Assembly (NCBI GenBank): GCA_030062745.1
Contig: CP099841.1
Coordinates: 14,030,970 to 14,094,969 of the forward strand
Reading direction: 5' to 3'
Origin: Capitulum mitella
Taxonomy: Eukaryota > Arthropoda > Thecostraca > Pollicipedomorpha > Pollicipedidae
DNA length: 64,000 bases
Shown: in pieces, positions 11,024 to 23,870 of the stretch
How positions within the stretch are numbered: position 1 is the first letter of the stretch
Layout of the letters: each line of letters starts with the position of its first letter
The notes under the pieces: model-generated
What the model was told of the DNA's origin: nothing
Seen by the model: the letters and a program-made list of their open reading frames with translations, nothing else
Databases searched by the model: none
Made by a program: the position numbers and the translations under genes

Positions 11024-13292
11024 ACATATACACACATAGGCGGACGACAGAAAGATAGGTACACCAGTTTAGGCTTTATCCTTTACTTTCTGTCTGTCTG
11101 TTACATATTGCGGCCGTTCTTTTTCTTGTTATTGCCAATTTCTCTTTAAAACTGGCAGAAATTATTAACTTCCTGACGTTTTTTTTTGCCCAGATTTCGA
11201 TTTTCCCCAACCAACATTGGGGAACCCAAATTAAGATTGGCGGACGAGGGCTCTCACAAAAGAATAGAAATCGACACCACTAAACGACATGCATATCTCA
11301 CTTCAGGTACAATCCATAATCTGTTGTTTTATCTTGACCTCACAAGTAGAATGAATAGCGGAAACTGAAATAGCTGAAATCATTGCCCCCATTCGCTTGA
11401 TACCTGAATTTCGTCTCGTAACGCTCGCATGAGGCATGACCTTTATGTTCCGTTCGGCAAGCATACCATTCAGGGCATGTGAACAATGATAACATTTAAG
11501 CGCGCACTGATTACTGATGCAGCTCCACCACTTTTGGGCTTTGAAATCCAGCCGGATTAATTTCTGTTCTCCCTGTAAGGCATACCGGATTTAGTAAGAA
11601 AATTATTTGAACACAAATAGCAACAATTTGCACAAACAGAGATGAAAGTTAGATATTAGAGCCGGGATAGATAAAAAGTTTGGAAATGTGCATGAAATAT
11701 CGCTGGAGCTAAGGATTTCTAAGCAGCACTGCGCATCTTTGTTATCGTCGTTTTTTATTTGTGCACCTTAATGACAATTTGACATCAACCGTGAGGCTAA
11801 ATGGATATCTTCAGGAACCTCGTGGGAACAAGGTATAGCGATATGAATAAGAAGTGGTCTATTCATATCGTGGTTTATTACCTCGTGCACACCTCTTCCA
11901 TGTAGAATTATATACTAGTGAAAGTCTTTGGAAATCGCAAGTTTTTGAAAAGCTTGACTTCTCTTCAGCCCTGAGGTAAGGATGGCCTACGGTGGGATCA
12001 GATACCTTATCGGGATTCAAAACGTTTAGGGTTCAATGTTAATTATAATCCTGCTATAATTTGAACTGCGAAAAGATGAAGAGATTAGTACGAGGCTACC
12101 ACCATAAGACGGCCTAAGATTGGCAGCAATTCTAGACTGGTAGGTATCTGGTTGACTTGCATCTCGACTGGTTGCAGATCATTAATGTCCTCGTCAGCCT
12201 ACATTTATACCGATTCTTAACCAGTAGATGCCTCGCGAACCTGCTCTTTTGATGTCTCAGAGTAATAGTTTTTCGCGAACCAACCATAGAACCAACCATT
12301 GCCTAGATGGTATTTAGTTCAACCGGTTATGATGTATCAGAAATCTGGTATATAGCTAGTTTCTTGGTAAGACCTCATACCACCACGGTGAGTATGTTGA
12401 CGACCCTTCGGCTCGTAACGTTTCAGTTTGACACGTTCAGAACGGGCCGCTGGGTGAGCGTTTTGCTGTGGTACCGCTGCCCCCTACCCCTACCCTACTT
12501 ACCTACATTAACAGGCTGGTGTTAGGTGGATATTTTTTACCGTGATGACGTCAGACAACATGGAGGACATATCCACACGAAATGTTGGGGAGGAAGTACG
12601 CCAACAACTGATGCAGTGGAACCAGATCTACCAGGTCTGACGAATAAACAAAACAAGCATAACAATGCTTTTACAGCGTAATGTTTGCCTATTTTGCAAA
12701 AAACTAGCATCACCAAAACCTACCAAGAAAATTGGCCAAAAGGGCATTGAACTACGTGGTCATATCAATTCACCGTCGCGAAAAGGTGGCAATTATCTCC
12801 GAGCACAAGTACAGATTATTAGGCACTGTCCCCAAACTCACGAATTCCAGTCAGCCTTACTGCATTGTGCCGACACGTGCCAGCCAGTCATTCATTGCCG
12901 AAACGTTCTTTGTTAGTGACTGGTGAGTGATGACATCTTCTCCATTGATGGATGACTCATGCAGTCATTGTCAATCCCTGAATGGGATGATCTATGCAGG
13001 ATGACTGCCACTCTGAGTGACATTGCTTGCGCAGGGTGACTGCTTCTCCTCCCCGCTTCAATGGGAAGATGCTCCGTATACACTTACATTTATATGGGTG
13101 GTGACCTGTTCATAGAAAACCAATCTCACCAGAGGAGGCAGAGACAGACTTGGTTTCCTCACTGAACTGGCAGGTGACCTTTCGTGTGATGGGCCCACCA
13201 GTCGCACGCCCACACCATCGTTTTCTGAAAAGGAAATACGTTTAGGCTCCTACAATGATCGAACTGCCAGCGTAAACTGACCCACGCGGCTG
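11020..13292. other. Mostly featureless
   Basis: No repeat array or recognisable domain is seen. 11820-11880 contains a small inverted motif (GATATGAATAAGAAGTGG / TATTCATATC). The only item of interest is the short ORF at 12560-12640. Confidence 0.3.
12560..12640 (+). CDS. Short unrecognised ORF behind a CRE-like motif
   Basis: A 26-codon ORF begins ATGGAGGACATATCC and encodes MEDISTRNVGEEV, then RQQLMQWNQIYQV. It is acidic and Gln-rich, and reads more like real protein than random DNA. A palindromic TGACGTCA lies at 12546-12553, just upstream of the start. The ORF ends CCAGGTCTGA, so an exon end at CAG|GT is conceivable, although GTCTGA is a weak donor. No family is recognised and the length is far too short to be convincing. 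It may be chance. Confidence 0.15.
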   Translation: MEDISTRNVGEEVRQQLMQWNQIYQV

Positions 13293-13640
13293 GTGCCCGC
13301 CATAAACACCGAGCAATGCCGTCGCTATTACCAGAAATGTTTCCGTCTTCGCGCAAAGGAAGCGCAACTTTGTACCAGCACCATCGGCAACGGCCAGCGC
13401 CGTCCACAGGCCAACCGACCGTGTCTGCCGGCTGCCGGAATCGGATGGTCAATGGCGGCGATCCGCGGCTGCCGGGCGGCGGGACCGGCAGCGGCCGTCG
13501 GGCTGCGGTCCTCAGCGGCGCCCAGACCGTTCGCCGAGTCTGCGGCGGCAGAACACGCACAGGCACGTCAGTGCGTGGCAGATGTGCGCCGGGTTTGCAG
13601 TTGTGGCTCGCTAGGAGGGTCGTCAGAACGCAGGAAGCGT
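13293..13640. promoter_or_regulatory. CpG-rich island
   Basis: This is a GC- and CpG-dense segment (densest at 13400-13560) in less GC-rich surroundings. Overlapping open frames exist on both strands, as expected in such DNA, and none shows a recognisable domain. A promoter-type island is one reading. A GC-rich remnant of a mobile element is another. Confidence 0.3.
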
Positions 13641-14794
13641 TCGTCGAGTCTGCAGCAGGAAATCGGCACGCAAAATGTGATTGTTATTAACGCTGTCTTA
13701 GAAACTGAATGAGTTTCTAACTCAGTCATTTTATGAATCATTGAAGCGAAGCATTAGCACCTTTGCGCCCTTAGCGGAAGAGGGGGTGCCACTCGCTCCA
13801 CAAGCAGTGTTTTCGGGACCACGACAATACGGCGCAGAGCACCGCGAAATTCTGCATAGCTGACGATACATTCATTGCATGTATTTTGAAAAAAGAGTAA
13901 CCCTAGGTCATCTCAGGTAACCGAGTTATGACGCCATCATTGGAGGTTTGCAAGAGCGATTTTTTAATGTTTTAAGACAACAGATATGCATAAACGACAG
14001 ACGAAAGTCATGAAATCCGTTGAGAATGGTAGTCCACATGCGAGCAGGTCACTTTAGATAGGTTGATGACGTACACACGGTCAAATGAGGTCAATGATCT
14101 AAGGTAATCCTTTTGACCTAAGAACGTGCCTATGCGAAGTGTTGGCAATGGATATGATAAAGGAGATGATTTTAGGCCTTTGGTCCGAAATGTGTCGTTT
14201 GTAACTCCAGAAAATCAAGTTCCAGCTCCCAGCATTAAGTTTGACTTTCACTGATCTAGAGCGTCACTGGTTTACCTGACGGGGCCGAACGGGGCACCGT
14301 TGGATGCCTTGGGCACACAGCTATTGATTGCTTTTGACCTGTGGTGCTACCTCAACTAGGAGTCAAATGGCGAGGGGGTGCCTACCCCCGTCGTCGGTGC
14401 AAGTAAAAATCCCTCCCGTCCGGCCAGGGTTCAGAGTGACAGAGATAGATCTTGCGCCCGTGAGAAAACAAGCTACGATTTGTCATGGTAGACTACAGTG
14501 ATCAAAACAATCGTGATCAAGACGTGGCGATCCACTGACGATGTCAGCTACCAACCAACATAATCGCATCTCTCAAAGGTTTTGACGTCATGCCGTCCTC
14601 CTGGATCTTCATGTTGAAAAATGTGCTCTCGGTTGGCATTGCTATTTTCTTCATCGACCTTGATGCCGACTTGTCTGATATCAGGCAAGTCTTCACGCAC
14701 TTGACGCTACGCTTACTCACAGCCCGAATGAATCGGCCAGTCACTTCTGCCCGCCTTGCCGAACCGCTACTGAAACCGCAGTCCTACGCTGGGA
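13641..14794. other. AGGTCA-rich non-coding stretch, possible degraded TTAA element
   Basis: 13900-14360 contains AGGTCA/TGACC motifs at the density seen in the TTAA elements. It is followed at 14380-14432 by a GC-rich, partly self-complementary segment (GGGGGTGCCTACCCCC) ending CCGGCCAGGGTTCAG. This resembles the end of family 3 (GGGCAAGGGTTAG) with a mutated TTAA. No left partner was identified. No gene is seen. Confidence 0.35.
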
Positions 14795-16448
14795 TTAACC
14801 GTATTCATGGAGGGCTAGACGGTGTAGCCGATTTCCGGTAGGGGGGCGGATTCGGCCCCCTGAAATCTCGAGAAATACATATCCGATTTCATCGCAAGGA
14901 ACGGCAATCGATTTCCCCTGACGTAAACTACATTTTCTGTAAAAGAAGTTTCCAAAATCTTGAAAGGGGTGGATTCGGGGAAAAGTCAAAATGGGGCATA
15001 TTCTTGGACTTTTTATGCATCAACCGATTTGGATGAAATTAACATCAATGAAGAGTTTATGGATGGGGCTTTTACCATTGCTCCATAAATGTAAAATTTT
15101 GAGAAAATTCATGGGTGTTAACAGGGTTTAGAAGACGGAAACCTTGTTTTTTTTCTTCAAAAACTGGATTAACAAAAAAGTTGTACACACGTTTTTTGAC
15201 TTTTATACGTCGTGCCTTGCTGAAGAAGTACAAATTGTATTACATTGTTTGCGCAATATTAGCATGGGCTGCGCCAGGGACATGAAAAAGGGGAACTGTT
15301 ACGGTCAAATGTTCATCAGGTCAGCTTGCGACTTTTCACCTTAAATGACCTCCAACGACATATGAGTGATATGTAATGATCTTCAGTGCTTTTCATAGTA
15401 GTTGAAAACGTTTCCAATCATTTGAATTTACTATTTTCTTAAATTCCATTTCACTGCTGTCGTGATATATGTGTGCTTCGAAAGCACTTATATGTGGCAA
15501 GAACTTACTTCCCAAGGTTGACCTGAATCCATTTCATCCAGGCTGACCTGATCTGATCGTTCAAAATATTTGTGCTTGTTTTCAATGCAAATGCACTTTG
15601 TACATCCACAACTGAAACGAACTACCCCTGTGACGCCTTTCTGCATTTTTTTTTTGTTATAGAAACTGCTCTCTTATTGCATACCCCAGCTCTCCTAAAT
15701 GCAGGAAAAATAAATATCGTTGTCATTGCTAAAACAGCTTCCCACCAAATGCAAGGTTTTGATATTGCGGTCGTGCCTACCGCCCGGTATCTGTGTGGTT
15801 TACGTGAAACTGCTTTGGGGCATGGGGATCATAATATAGAAGAAATATTACATGGGCTAATGCTAAGGATTTTATGCTGCACTGTGTCTGACTAATCGTA
15901 ATGCGGCAAGCGATGCGGTAGGCACCAGAAGGACCCGACGTATAGGCGCCCCTTGACTTAGGTTGACCTTGTGTGACCTTAATATGATAGTTGCACACTT
16001 TATATGCGTGCCAGACGCATTTACGGAGTATTCTAGCCAAAACAAGTTATTGCACATTTAGAAAAACGCAACTACTGCCCTCACAAAACGACAGTTTTTG
16101 CTTCCTTTTCGCCTTTAATGAAGTGGTTAAGTTTAAACCCAAATGACGTTTTTCTGCACCATAGGGGTAAATCAGTCCTTCGTTATACTTATAACTCCTT
16201 TGGGATACGCGTACAAGCCATGGTTATCAGTGTTCTGCCAAAAATATCAGCAGAGTAATTTGGCCTAAGATCACTTCTGGTGACAGTGTCGACCTCACTC
16301 GAAAAAATATAGGTGGTTTCTTTTAGTTTAACCAAGGTAGTCCAGCGATGCTTTTGCTTTTCCGATGGGACTTGTAGTTCTCGAAATCTTGGAGGAATTC
16401 TCATGAACCCTCGACACGGCGAAGGTGGATACGGGGGCCGAGGTTTAA
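14795..16448. mobile_element. Chimeric TTAA element: family 2 left half joined to another family
   Basis: It starts with TTAACCGTATTCATGGAGGG (TTAA 14795-14798). Up to about 15475 it follows the left half of the element at 19970 and the reverse complement of the right half of 27937-29141: the AGGGCTAGACGG block, the CTCGAGAA block, and the CATGAAAAAGGG block. From about 15480 the sequence leaves family 2. It instead matches 25820-26284 (GACGTATAGGCG block) and then 27495-27790 (TTTATATGCGTGCCAGAC block). It may end at TTAA 16445-16448. It is either a recombinant element or one element inserted into another. No transposase is seen. Confidence 0.6.
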
Positions 16449-17649
16449 AGGTAGAGCACTCCCTCTAGCATTTTCAAATGCACTTCATTGTCAGGGCCCA
16501 GTCCGCATGTTGCCCACTAACCGTAAATGAGACATATTCTGCCTGTCGAGACCAGCTGCAGATGTTGCATTGGTGGCAATCGCGTCGCGTTGCCGGGGTT
16601 TTCGCCCGAGAGTCGTTTGTATACTATTTTTTTTTCTTTATCTTTCCGTCACTTCGACGGGGCATGTATCGCATACGTCAACACGTTCTGGACACTACGC
16701 AATATCTCGTTTTCATTTGCACGGTAATGAAATATTTCACGTCTCAGCTGAAGGGCGGGTTCAACTGGCTACTTGCTGACTACTTGCTCCGTTGTGTATT
16801 TTCGTTTGTCGTCTGTTGCTATACACAACTGACCTGCCGTAAGCCGTCAGTTTAGGCCAGTGAAACAGTAAAATGCATAAAAGGATAGAAAAAGAAGAAA
16901 AGAGTGAACCCGTCGCAATTTGCTAGCAGCGACATGTGCTTGCGCTGCTAAAGCTAAGCTCATATTCTGAGCAGGCAACCATCGACCATCTAAACTGCTC
17001 CACTACAGAGTGTAGACATGGAATATACCTAATTAGGAAGGATAAGGGATGGCCATAACGATGGTCTAACAGACCAATCTTTCGATCATGAACTAAGCTG
17101 CTTATCAGAAAACGAGGGCATCACCATACACATGAAATATTGCTGTCAGTATAATGAATCATCCCGTCTGTTTCGAGGCGTCCGGAGATGCATCCCGATA
17201 GATCCCGGGAAGCCAACGTAGCCTAGGCACGTTGAGGTGGGGCATGTTCAAGTCACCTGTACAGGCCAGCGTGAATTGACCAAAGGTGACCAAAGGCGAC
17301 TGATGATGCTTTTGCTATCATTGTAGCGTCCCCCACCCCCGCTTTGTCCCGCCCTGCGGCAGCTCACTGATGTGATGCAGCGCGTGAGCCGGCTTGGCGT
17401 GAGGGTGGTGACGGATGGCGTTGATCCGGCGATGGTGGAAGCCGGTCGGGTCCCGGCGCGCTCCTCTCCGGCTGTGCTCCACCGGCAGCACGCGGCGACG
17501 CTTCTTGGGCAGCTTGGAGCGTGCCTGCGGCAGACGGACGGCGCTTCACAGACAGACGACAGATGTGACGCACAGACGGGCGTCGCCGCAGATCGAGGCG
17601 TGACTATGAGTGACAACACTCCGTGACAGCACGGAGGGGTCAGAGAGGC
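16449..17649. other. Mostly featureless; GC-rich patch at 17330-17600
   Basis: No gene is recognised. 17330-17600 is CpG-rich, and its open frames on both strands have no recognisable domain. It leads directly into the minisatellite, whose unit is already recognisable around 17650. Confidence 0.3.
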
Positions 17650-18020
17650 GCGGCGTGACAGGCAGATGAGGTGTCACATAAAGACATGGTGCTGCAGGCA
17701 GACGTGGTGTGACAGACAGGGTGTCACCGACCGACGTGGTGTAACAGACAAACAAGGTGTAACCGACAGACGTGGTGTGACGAACAGACACGGTGTCGCA
17801 GACAGACGTGGTGTGACAGACGGACACGGTGTCACAGACAGACGTGGTGTAACAGACAGACAAGGTGGAACCGACAGACGTGGTGTGACAGACACGGTGC
17901 CACAGACAGACGTGGTGTGACAGGTAGACACGGTGTCGCAGACAGGCGTGGAGTGACAGACAGACGCGGTGTCGCAGACAGGCGTGGTGTGACAGACTGA
18001 CGCGGTGTCGCAGACAGACG
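17650..18020. repeat. 18-bp minisatellite (about 20 units)
   Basis: Tandem units follow the consensus GGTGTNRCAGACAGACGT with period 18. One 14-bp unit and a few variant units occur. Units alternate between endings ACGT and ACAC/ACGC, giving a 36-bp higher-order pattern. Because 18 is divisible by three, several frames on both strands stay open for 150 codons or more. These long open frames are by-products of the array, not genes. Confidence 0.93.
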
Positions 18021-19969
18021 GGACGGCGCCGGATACAGACAGGCGGAGCGGGAGCGCGATCGTGCATGGTCGGATTAAGAGTGACGGTGGCAGTGCCGCG
18101 GGGATCAATGGCGCTGAATACTGCTTGTTATATCGTGAGCAGACCAACGATCTGGCATCTCACTACTTATACGGCTCTGATTGGCGCGGCAAAGACTGGG
18201 ATATTTCGCTACCTTCCAGGGACTGGGGGGTTCAATGCCTCCCCTGTTTATCTCGAGAACCAATCATCCGATTCGGCCAATTCAAGTACCAATCGATAGC
18301 GCCGAACTTCGCGGTCCCGTGACATATACGTTTTTATTTTCCGGTCACTGGTAACGTCACAAGTCATGTCAAACACCCAGAGATGGCCATTTTCTCCAGA
18401 TGTTTATTCGCTTAGTCACACTGAAAAGCAGACTGAACTCTGCGTGGCAGATACGCTCCTGGGAGTTTCATCTCATTTTCTAAATACCAAGGTCATAAGA
18501 GGTCAATATCACAGGTAAGGTAAAATTTAAACTCCGTTAGAACATGTCACGCAATGCATGTTTCTTTGCTCATTTGACACGGAAATAACAAACATTCTCA
18601 AAGAGCCTGGAGACAAAAAAAAACTTGAAATGACCCTAGTCTGACCACAAACTGTAGTTTCAAACTCGGAGTACCACGGGCACGTTAATGGCTCCCATCC
18701 GACATCTCTGGATGATCCTACAAGCCAGTTTGTCCCATGTTGTACATTTCCACGGAATATTGCACAACATTGCAAAGGTTGATATCTCCACACAGGTCAT
18801 CCAGAACGTCAAACAGACGCCACCAGTTTACGCGCTCGGTTGAAATCGGCATAAAAACGCCAAGGCCAAATTATGAAAAAACAAGATTCGGCTATCTTTT
18901 TGGCGGTATCCACAAACCGGTTTATTCAGTCCCTTTTTTCTAAATTTTTTTGCTACTGGACCCGGAAAACGGAAAGTGCAAATTTGGCTTAGGATGACCA
19001 AGCATGAAATCACACGTGCTCCATATTGAATTCCCAGGTCAAGCTAGTCACAGTCATCATACATTGTAAAAGCACTGATAACATGGCGACGAAGTAAAGT
19101 TGAACGTCGAATCACAAAACGTGGTTGCCTTTGTGACGTCATTAAGACGTGACGAGAGATGACCTCGTTTCCATTTTTTTTTTTGCCAGTATGTGCACAA
19201 TTGGTGCAAGAAAAGGCAAGAAAAAAGGAGATATATACGAAATGCACCAAGGGGAGGGGCGTTAAACGCCTCGCTCCCCACGTCATTGGCGAGTTTTGTT
19301 ACTTCGGAGAATACGTGAGTGAAACGGGTTTGCTGTTGCAGCAGCCCAAAACACTTTGGCACAACTTCAACAACTGATGTCCTTACGGACTCAAGTCATG
19401 TAGGACTCTAAGAACGTCAAGGTCATCGTTCACGGCCTTTTCGATTGGTTTGCTGAGGGTCGGTTAAGGAGGTTCCAAACCAGGGAAGTAATGCAGCGTA
19501 TTTATTCAGCTTTGCCAGATGGGCCCATCCGTCAGCTGAAGTAAATGTCTTAAATAAGCCAGGCGGGATGAAAACTGTTATCACTCCGGCTTGTCGACGT
19601 TGCCAACAGCATGGCCGCAGCTTTCGAAATAAATAACATTTTTGGGTCTTCAGTATGGTTTGTCATTTAGTCGCGGAAACATGATTTTCTGGAGTAACTT
19701 AAGCGCCTGATTTCTGCACTTTTTCGTTTTTTTCAAGCTGGAATGTCTGTGGTAACATCTAACGTAACCATTCAAATGCGTTGGAAGCACAAAGATGTCA
19801 TGGGGGGACCCAGGTGAGTGTCTGATAATCTCACCTTATCCAGATTTGATTTTCTCAGTTGAGTCCACGTTCGACGGCATTCGTATTAGTATTTTTTGTC
19901 ATCATTTAACAAGCAACAAACCATGTACCCCTTGCTTGCGTAGGAGGTTACGATTCTGACTATGGCTCT
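18021..19969. other. Non-coding with scattered AGGTCA motifs
   Basis: No gene is recognised. TCAAGGTCA occurs at 19417-19425. A GC-rich self-complementary segment at 19249-19278 has GGCGTTAAACGCC at its core. It resembles the junction of two GC-rich TTAA-element ends, but no complete element could be delimited. Confidence 0.35.
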
Positions 19970-21191
19970 TTAATCCTATTCCCGAAGGGCTAGACGGTAT
20001 GGCCGATTCCCGGCAGGAGGGAGCGGATTCACCCCCCGCCCCCCCCCCTCCGAGATCTCGAGAACTACACATCCAATTTCATCGCAACAAACGGCAATCA
20101 GTTTGCCATGATGTAAAGTACATTTTTATGGAAAGAAGTTTTCAAAATTTTGAAAGGGGTGGATACAGAGAGAGGTGGGCATAAAAGTCAAAATGGAGGA
20201 TATTTTCGGAATTGTTAGAACTCTGTCGTTCATTGACCGGTTTTGATGAAATGGGTATGAATCGAGAAATTGTGAATGTTACGTTTATTGTTGGTTCATA
20301 CATTGCAAATTTTTAGAAAATTCATAGGCGTGCAAAGGGTTTCAGAAATAGGAAGATTAGTTTCTCTAAAACTGAGCTAACAAGAAAGTTAAAATACTTT
20401 TTTATCTTCTACTAGTCATGTTATGCCAAAGAAGTATAAATCGTATTACAATGGTTGTATAATATTAGCGTAAGCGGTGCCAGGGACATGAAAAAGGGAA
20501 ACTGTCATGGTCACATATTCTTCACATCAGCTTACGACCTTTGACGTTAAATGACCTCCAGTTACCTTAGAGTCACTTGGAATGATCTTGTGTGCATGTG
20601 ATATTATTTGAAAAAGTTTCCAATGATTTGAATCTACTCTGTTTCTAAGTCTATTTTACGGCTATTGTGATATAGCGTACGCGCATTTCATTTTAGGTGA
20701 TAACTCCGTGACCCGACCTAATATCAACATTAAACTTAGTACACAAGTAGAGGGCATTCTTTTATGTCATCTGTATTTCGGGTGTGGCGTTTGAAAAAAA
20801 TAGCGCCAAAATTATTGCTATGAAACCAATTTGACTTTTGACATTAACCTGACTTTGTAAAGTGACCTCAGATGAACAACATTGTATTTGTATGTTGCCC
20901 AGCTGTTTACCTATACATGCACATCAAGTTTGAAATCTATCTGAAAAACGCTATTTTTGGCAAACATTTTCCTTTTGCCCTTAACAGGACCAGAAATGGC
21001 TTGAGGCTCTCCCAAAATTTTGTCTGGTTTCACGCCTAAGCAGAATAAAATTCCGAAATTTCGTTGCAGTACGTAGAAAGAATAGCTAGGAAAAATGACA
21101 AAGTTTCGTGAAGCTGTGTCAAAAACCCTGGAATTGGCAAGCAAAAAACCCGAGAGGGGCGGATTCGGCCCTCTGCCGGAAATAGAGTTAC
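19970..21191. mobile_element. TTAA element, family 2, copy A
   Basis: The left end is TTAATCCTATTCCCGAAGGG (TTAA 19970-19973). The right end, read inward, is GTAACTCTATTTCCGGCAGA, so the right TTAA has mutated to TTAC (21188-21191). It matches the reverse complement of 27937-29141 end to end. Shared landmarks include the GAGATCTCGAGAACTACACAT block, the CATGAAAAAGGGAAACTGTCA block and the AAAAACCCGA block near the right end. It is 1.2 kb long with no transposase. The terminal inverted match TTAAYCCTATTCC is short and imperfect. It is inferred to be a non-autonomous piggyBac-like element. Confidence 0.82.
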
Positions 21192-21243
21192 GATTGTTAT
21201 AGAACTCAAACAGTATCTCAGCTGCATTGACGCAAACGTGGCA

Positions 21244-21743
21244 NNNNNNNNNNNNNNNNNNNNNNNNNNNNNNNNNNNNNNNNNNNNNNNNNNNNNNNNN
21301 NNNNNNNNNNNNNNNNNNNNNNNNNNNNNNNNNNNNNNNNNNNNNNNNNNNNNNNNNNNNNNNNNNNNNNNNNNNNNNNNNNNNNNNNNNNNNNNNNNNN
21401 NNNNNNNNNNNNNNNNNNNNNNNNNNNNNNNNNNNNNNNNNNNNNNNNNNNNNNNNNNNNNNNNNNNNNNNNNNNNNNNNNNNNNNNNNNNNNNNNNNNN
21501 NNNNNNNNNNNNNNNNNNNNNNNNNNNNNNNNNNNNNNNNNNNNNNNNNNNNNNNNNNNNNNNNNNNNNNNNNNNNNNNNNNNNNNNNNNNNNNNNNNNN
21601 NNNNNNNNNNNNNNNNNNNNNNNNNNNNNNNNNNNNNNNNNNNNNNNNNNNNNNNNNNNNNNNNNNNNNNNNNNNNNNNNNNNNNNNNNNNNNNNNNNNN
21701 NNNNNNNNNNNNNNNNNNNNNNNNNNNNNNNNNNNNNNNNNNN
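21244..21743. other. Assembly gap (500 N)
   Basis: Exactly 500 undetermined bases, the size often used for a gap of unknown length. Any open frame drawn across it is meaningless. Confidence 0.99.
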
Positions 21744-22682
21744 TAGTGTGTTGTGGCACTGTTCATTTTTGTCCCCTTCTACTTATTACTGATGACGTGA
21801 AGGAAAAATAAACCTAAAACAAATATTTCTGTATATACGATAAATCCAAAACAATTAAAAAATAAAGAAAAATGAACCAAAAATAATGTTGTTGTACATA
21901 TATGTGCATTTTTATAGAAATATGATGGTATTTTAATCCGGACTGATATTTTAGACGTTGATAAGCTAGTAGGTTATTATTACTTTCTGTAGTGCATTTC
22001 GTGTGCAGGCATATACCATTTTTGGAAACGCTCTTAATGAAATCGATTCCGGAAGCGACTTGCTTCATTTTGAGTCGGAATCGGTCAATACTAAAAAGCC
22101 CTCGTTGAGTCGGAATCAGAATCAAGTCAGCAAGTCATGAGTCAGGTTCAGAATCGATCCCCGCCCAAGTGGAATCAAACACAGGTCCGTCTGTAAAAAG
22201 TGTTTAGTTGTTTTGTGCCTATGATTCTTATTAACGTTCGGCTGAATTTCATTTTAACGGATTTGTCAGCCCAATAAGCTTTATTGACACGGGATGGATC
22301 AACACTAACAACCTATTCATACAAAATAAGCATCAGCATAAAACATATGCACCTGTTTAAGCAACGCCGCCATGATCTACTCGTAGAGGCCGCTAAAATA
22401 ACTCCTTCAAGTCCTGTACGTTTACGTACTGAACATCCACTTACGCGTACACCTAAGTTAAGGCACAGGTGCGTTCGGCTTTCCTTAATATTATAGATAG
22501 TTTGTGCTAGAGGTTAAGAAACAAAGCCCGAACTGAACTGAACAATGGGTTTAGGTTTCCTCTGGTGCCGTTTGCCCGCATGTACGTACATACCTGAGTC
22601 GGATGATGCCTGTCGTCTTCGACAGCTAGTCGTACTCCATTGATCTTCTCTTCATCAGCACTTCCCCGACCTCCTCGGAGGC
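21744..22682. other. AT-rich sequence with GAGTCGGAATC-type repeats
   Basis: No gene is seen. 22040-22160 contains several GAGTCGGAATC/GAATCGATTC-like motifs in loose tandem (ATCGATTCCGGAAG, GAGTCGGAATCGG, GAGTCGGAATCAGAATCAAG). A comparable cluster lies at 60050-60150. These look like fragments of a short dispersed satellite. Confidence 0.45.
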
Positions 22683-23060
22683 ATGCCTGCGTCACGCCAC
22701 GTCACTCCACCACCTCCGCAGCTCACTGGCAGCTCCAGACGAGGCACCGTCCGCGGGCCGGCCCACACCGACGGCCGCCTCCCGCGCCGCTCGGCCGCCG
22801 CAGCCGACGCCGAGCGTAAGACAGCGTCTGCGCCGGCGGGCTCTGACGCTCGTGCAACAGGTCCGACGCTTGGCGCGCCGCCGTCGGCGCCGGCGGCAGC
22901 GGCGGCGCGGCCAGCGCCGGTTCCGGTCCCGGTTCCGGCTCCGGCGCGACTTCCGGCTGCCGCGGAGCGGTGCGATGGCGAGGAGCAGAACTGCTCAGCT
23001 GGTCATGGCCGTCTGGACGCCACCATTGCTGGTCAGAAGCACACACAAACTGCCAGCGTG
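22683..23060. promoter_or_regulatory. CpG-rich island
   Basis: Very GC- and CpG-dense, with an internal GGTTCCGGTCCCGG-type short tandem pattern at 22918-22945. A 213-codon plus-strand frame (22683-23324) starts here. Its composition changes abruptly from Ala/Pro/Arg-rich to ordinary at the island edge, and it has no recognisable domain, so it is not annotated as a gene. The island may be a promoter. Confidence 0.35.
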
Positions 23061-23599
23061 ACGGGGTTAGATACCGTACTCAATGATGAGAGCTGGTTTG
23101 CATATGAGATGCAGTCCAGAAAGTGTTACGATGGGAAATCGATTCGCCTTGATGGACTTCACTTTATCTTCGATATATTTGTCGCAGCAAACAGTTTTTA
23201 TGAGGTCATCAATGCCCTAAACCGTCCCGTTTCTTTTCATGTCTTTTCTCGTGTTTGTGTCACTTGCTCAGTTTGGCTCATGGCAATTCAGGAGCACGAG
23301 GCGAAAAACAAGTTAAAACATTAGCAGCAGCAGCAAGTAGCAACATCCACTACGGATGGAACTGTCGATGGCCGTTCCTGATGCAGTAAAAGACGTAAAG
23401 AATGGCACCACTAAAAAGGCTGCGACACGAACATTCATCCGCACTAAGCAGCGGCCACAATCTATTCAGCCAGAGGTCGGTTGTTGCCCGTCGATAGTCA
23501 GTCGTCAGTCGGCTGTCCTATCTTTACAAGCCGGCAAGGAGAAGGTATATCGACTGCGCAGTGGACATCGCAACAACCAAATATGAGGATTTTCCGTTA

Positions 23600-23870
23600 C
23601 ACAATCCTCGAAAGGCACACCGCTGACCGGGAGACGGCCGGCGGCGACGTCGCTGCAAGCCATACTCGCCTGACGTCAGCACCGCGGTCGGCTCTCGGCC
23701 GGACGGAGACGCGGCTCCACGACCCAATCCGCGCGGCGAAAATAGGACGGCGCGCCTGTGATGGTGGCCCAGCACGCAGACGGCACACGCGGCGGGGAGC
23801 AGAGTGTGGGACGAGAGCGGCTGTCCTCTCAGCGAGCGACAGCGTGTATCGTGGACCCGGGTGATCGCCG
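23600..23870. promoter_or_regulatory. CpG-rich island
   Basis: A second dense CpG segment lies 550 bp beyond the previous one, peaking at 23620-23780 (GGCGGCGACGTCG, CGGTCGGCTCTCGGCC). No exon is recognised. Confidence 0.3.

Noticed and set aside
17546-18147. Two long minus-strand frames (157 and 173 codons) with repeated TTSVCDTVS-like hexapeptides
   Set aside because: They are entirely produced by the 18-bp minisatellite, whose period keeps frames open. There is no start, composition or domain support outside the array.
21218-21811. Large open frames on both strands around 21230-21810
   Set aside because: They run through 500 undetermined bases and have no information content.
22683-23324. 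213-codon Ala/Pro-rich frame as a gene
   Set aside because: Its open length is explained by stop-poor CpG-rich DNA. Composition changes abruptly at the island edge, and no domain, signal or donor is seen.
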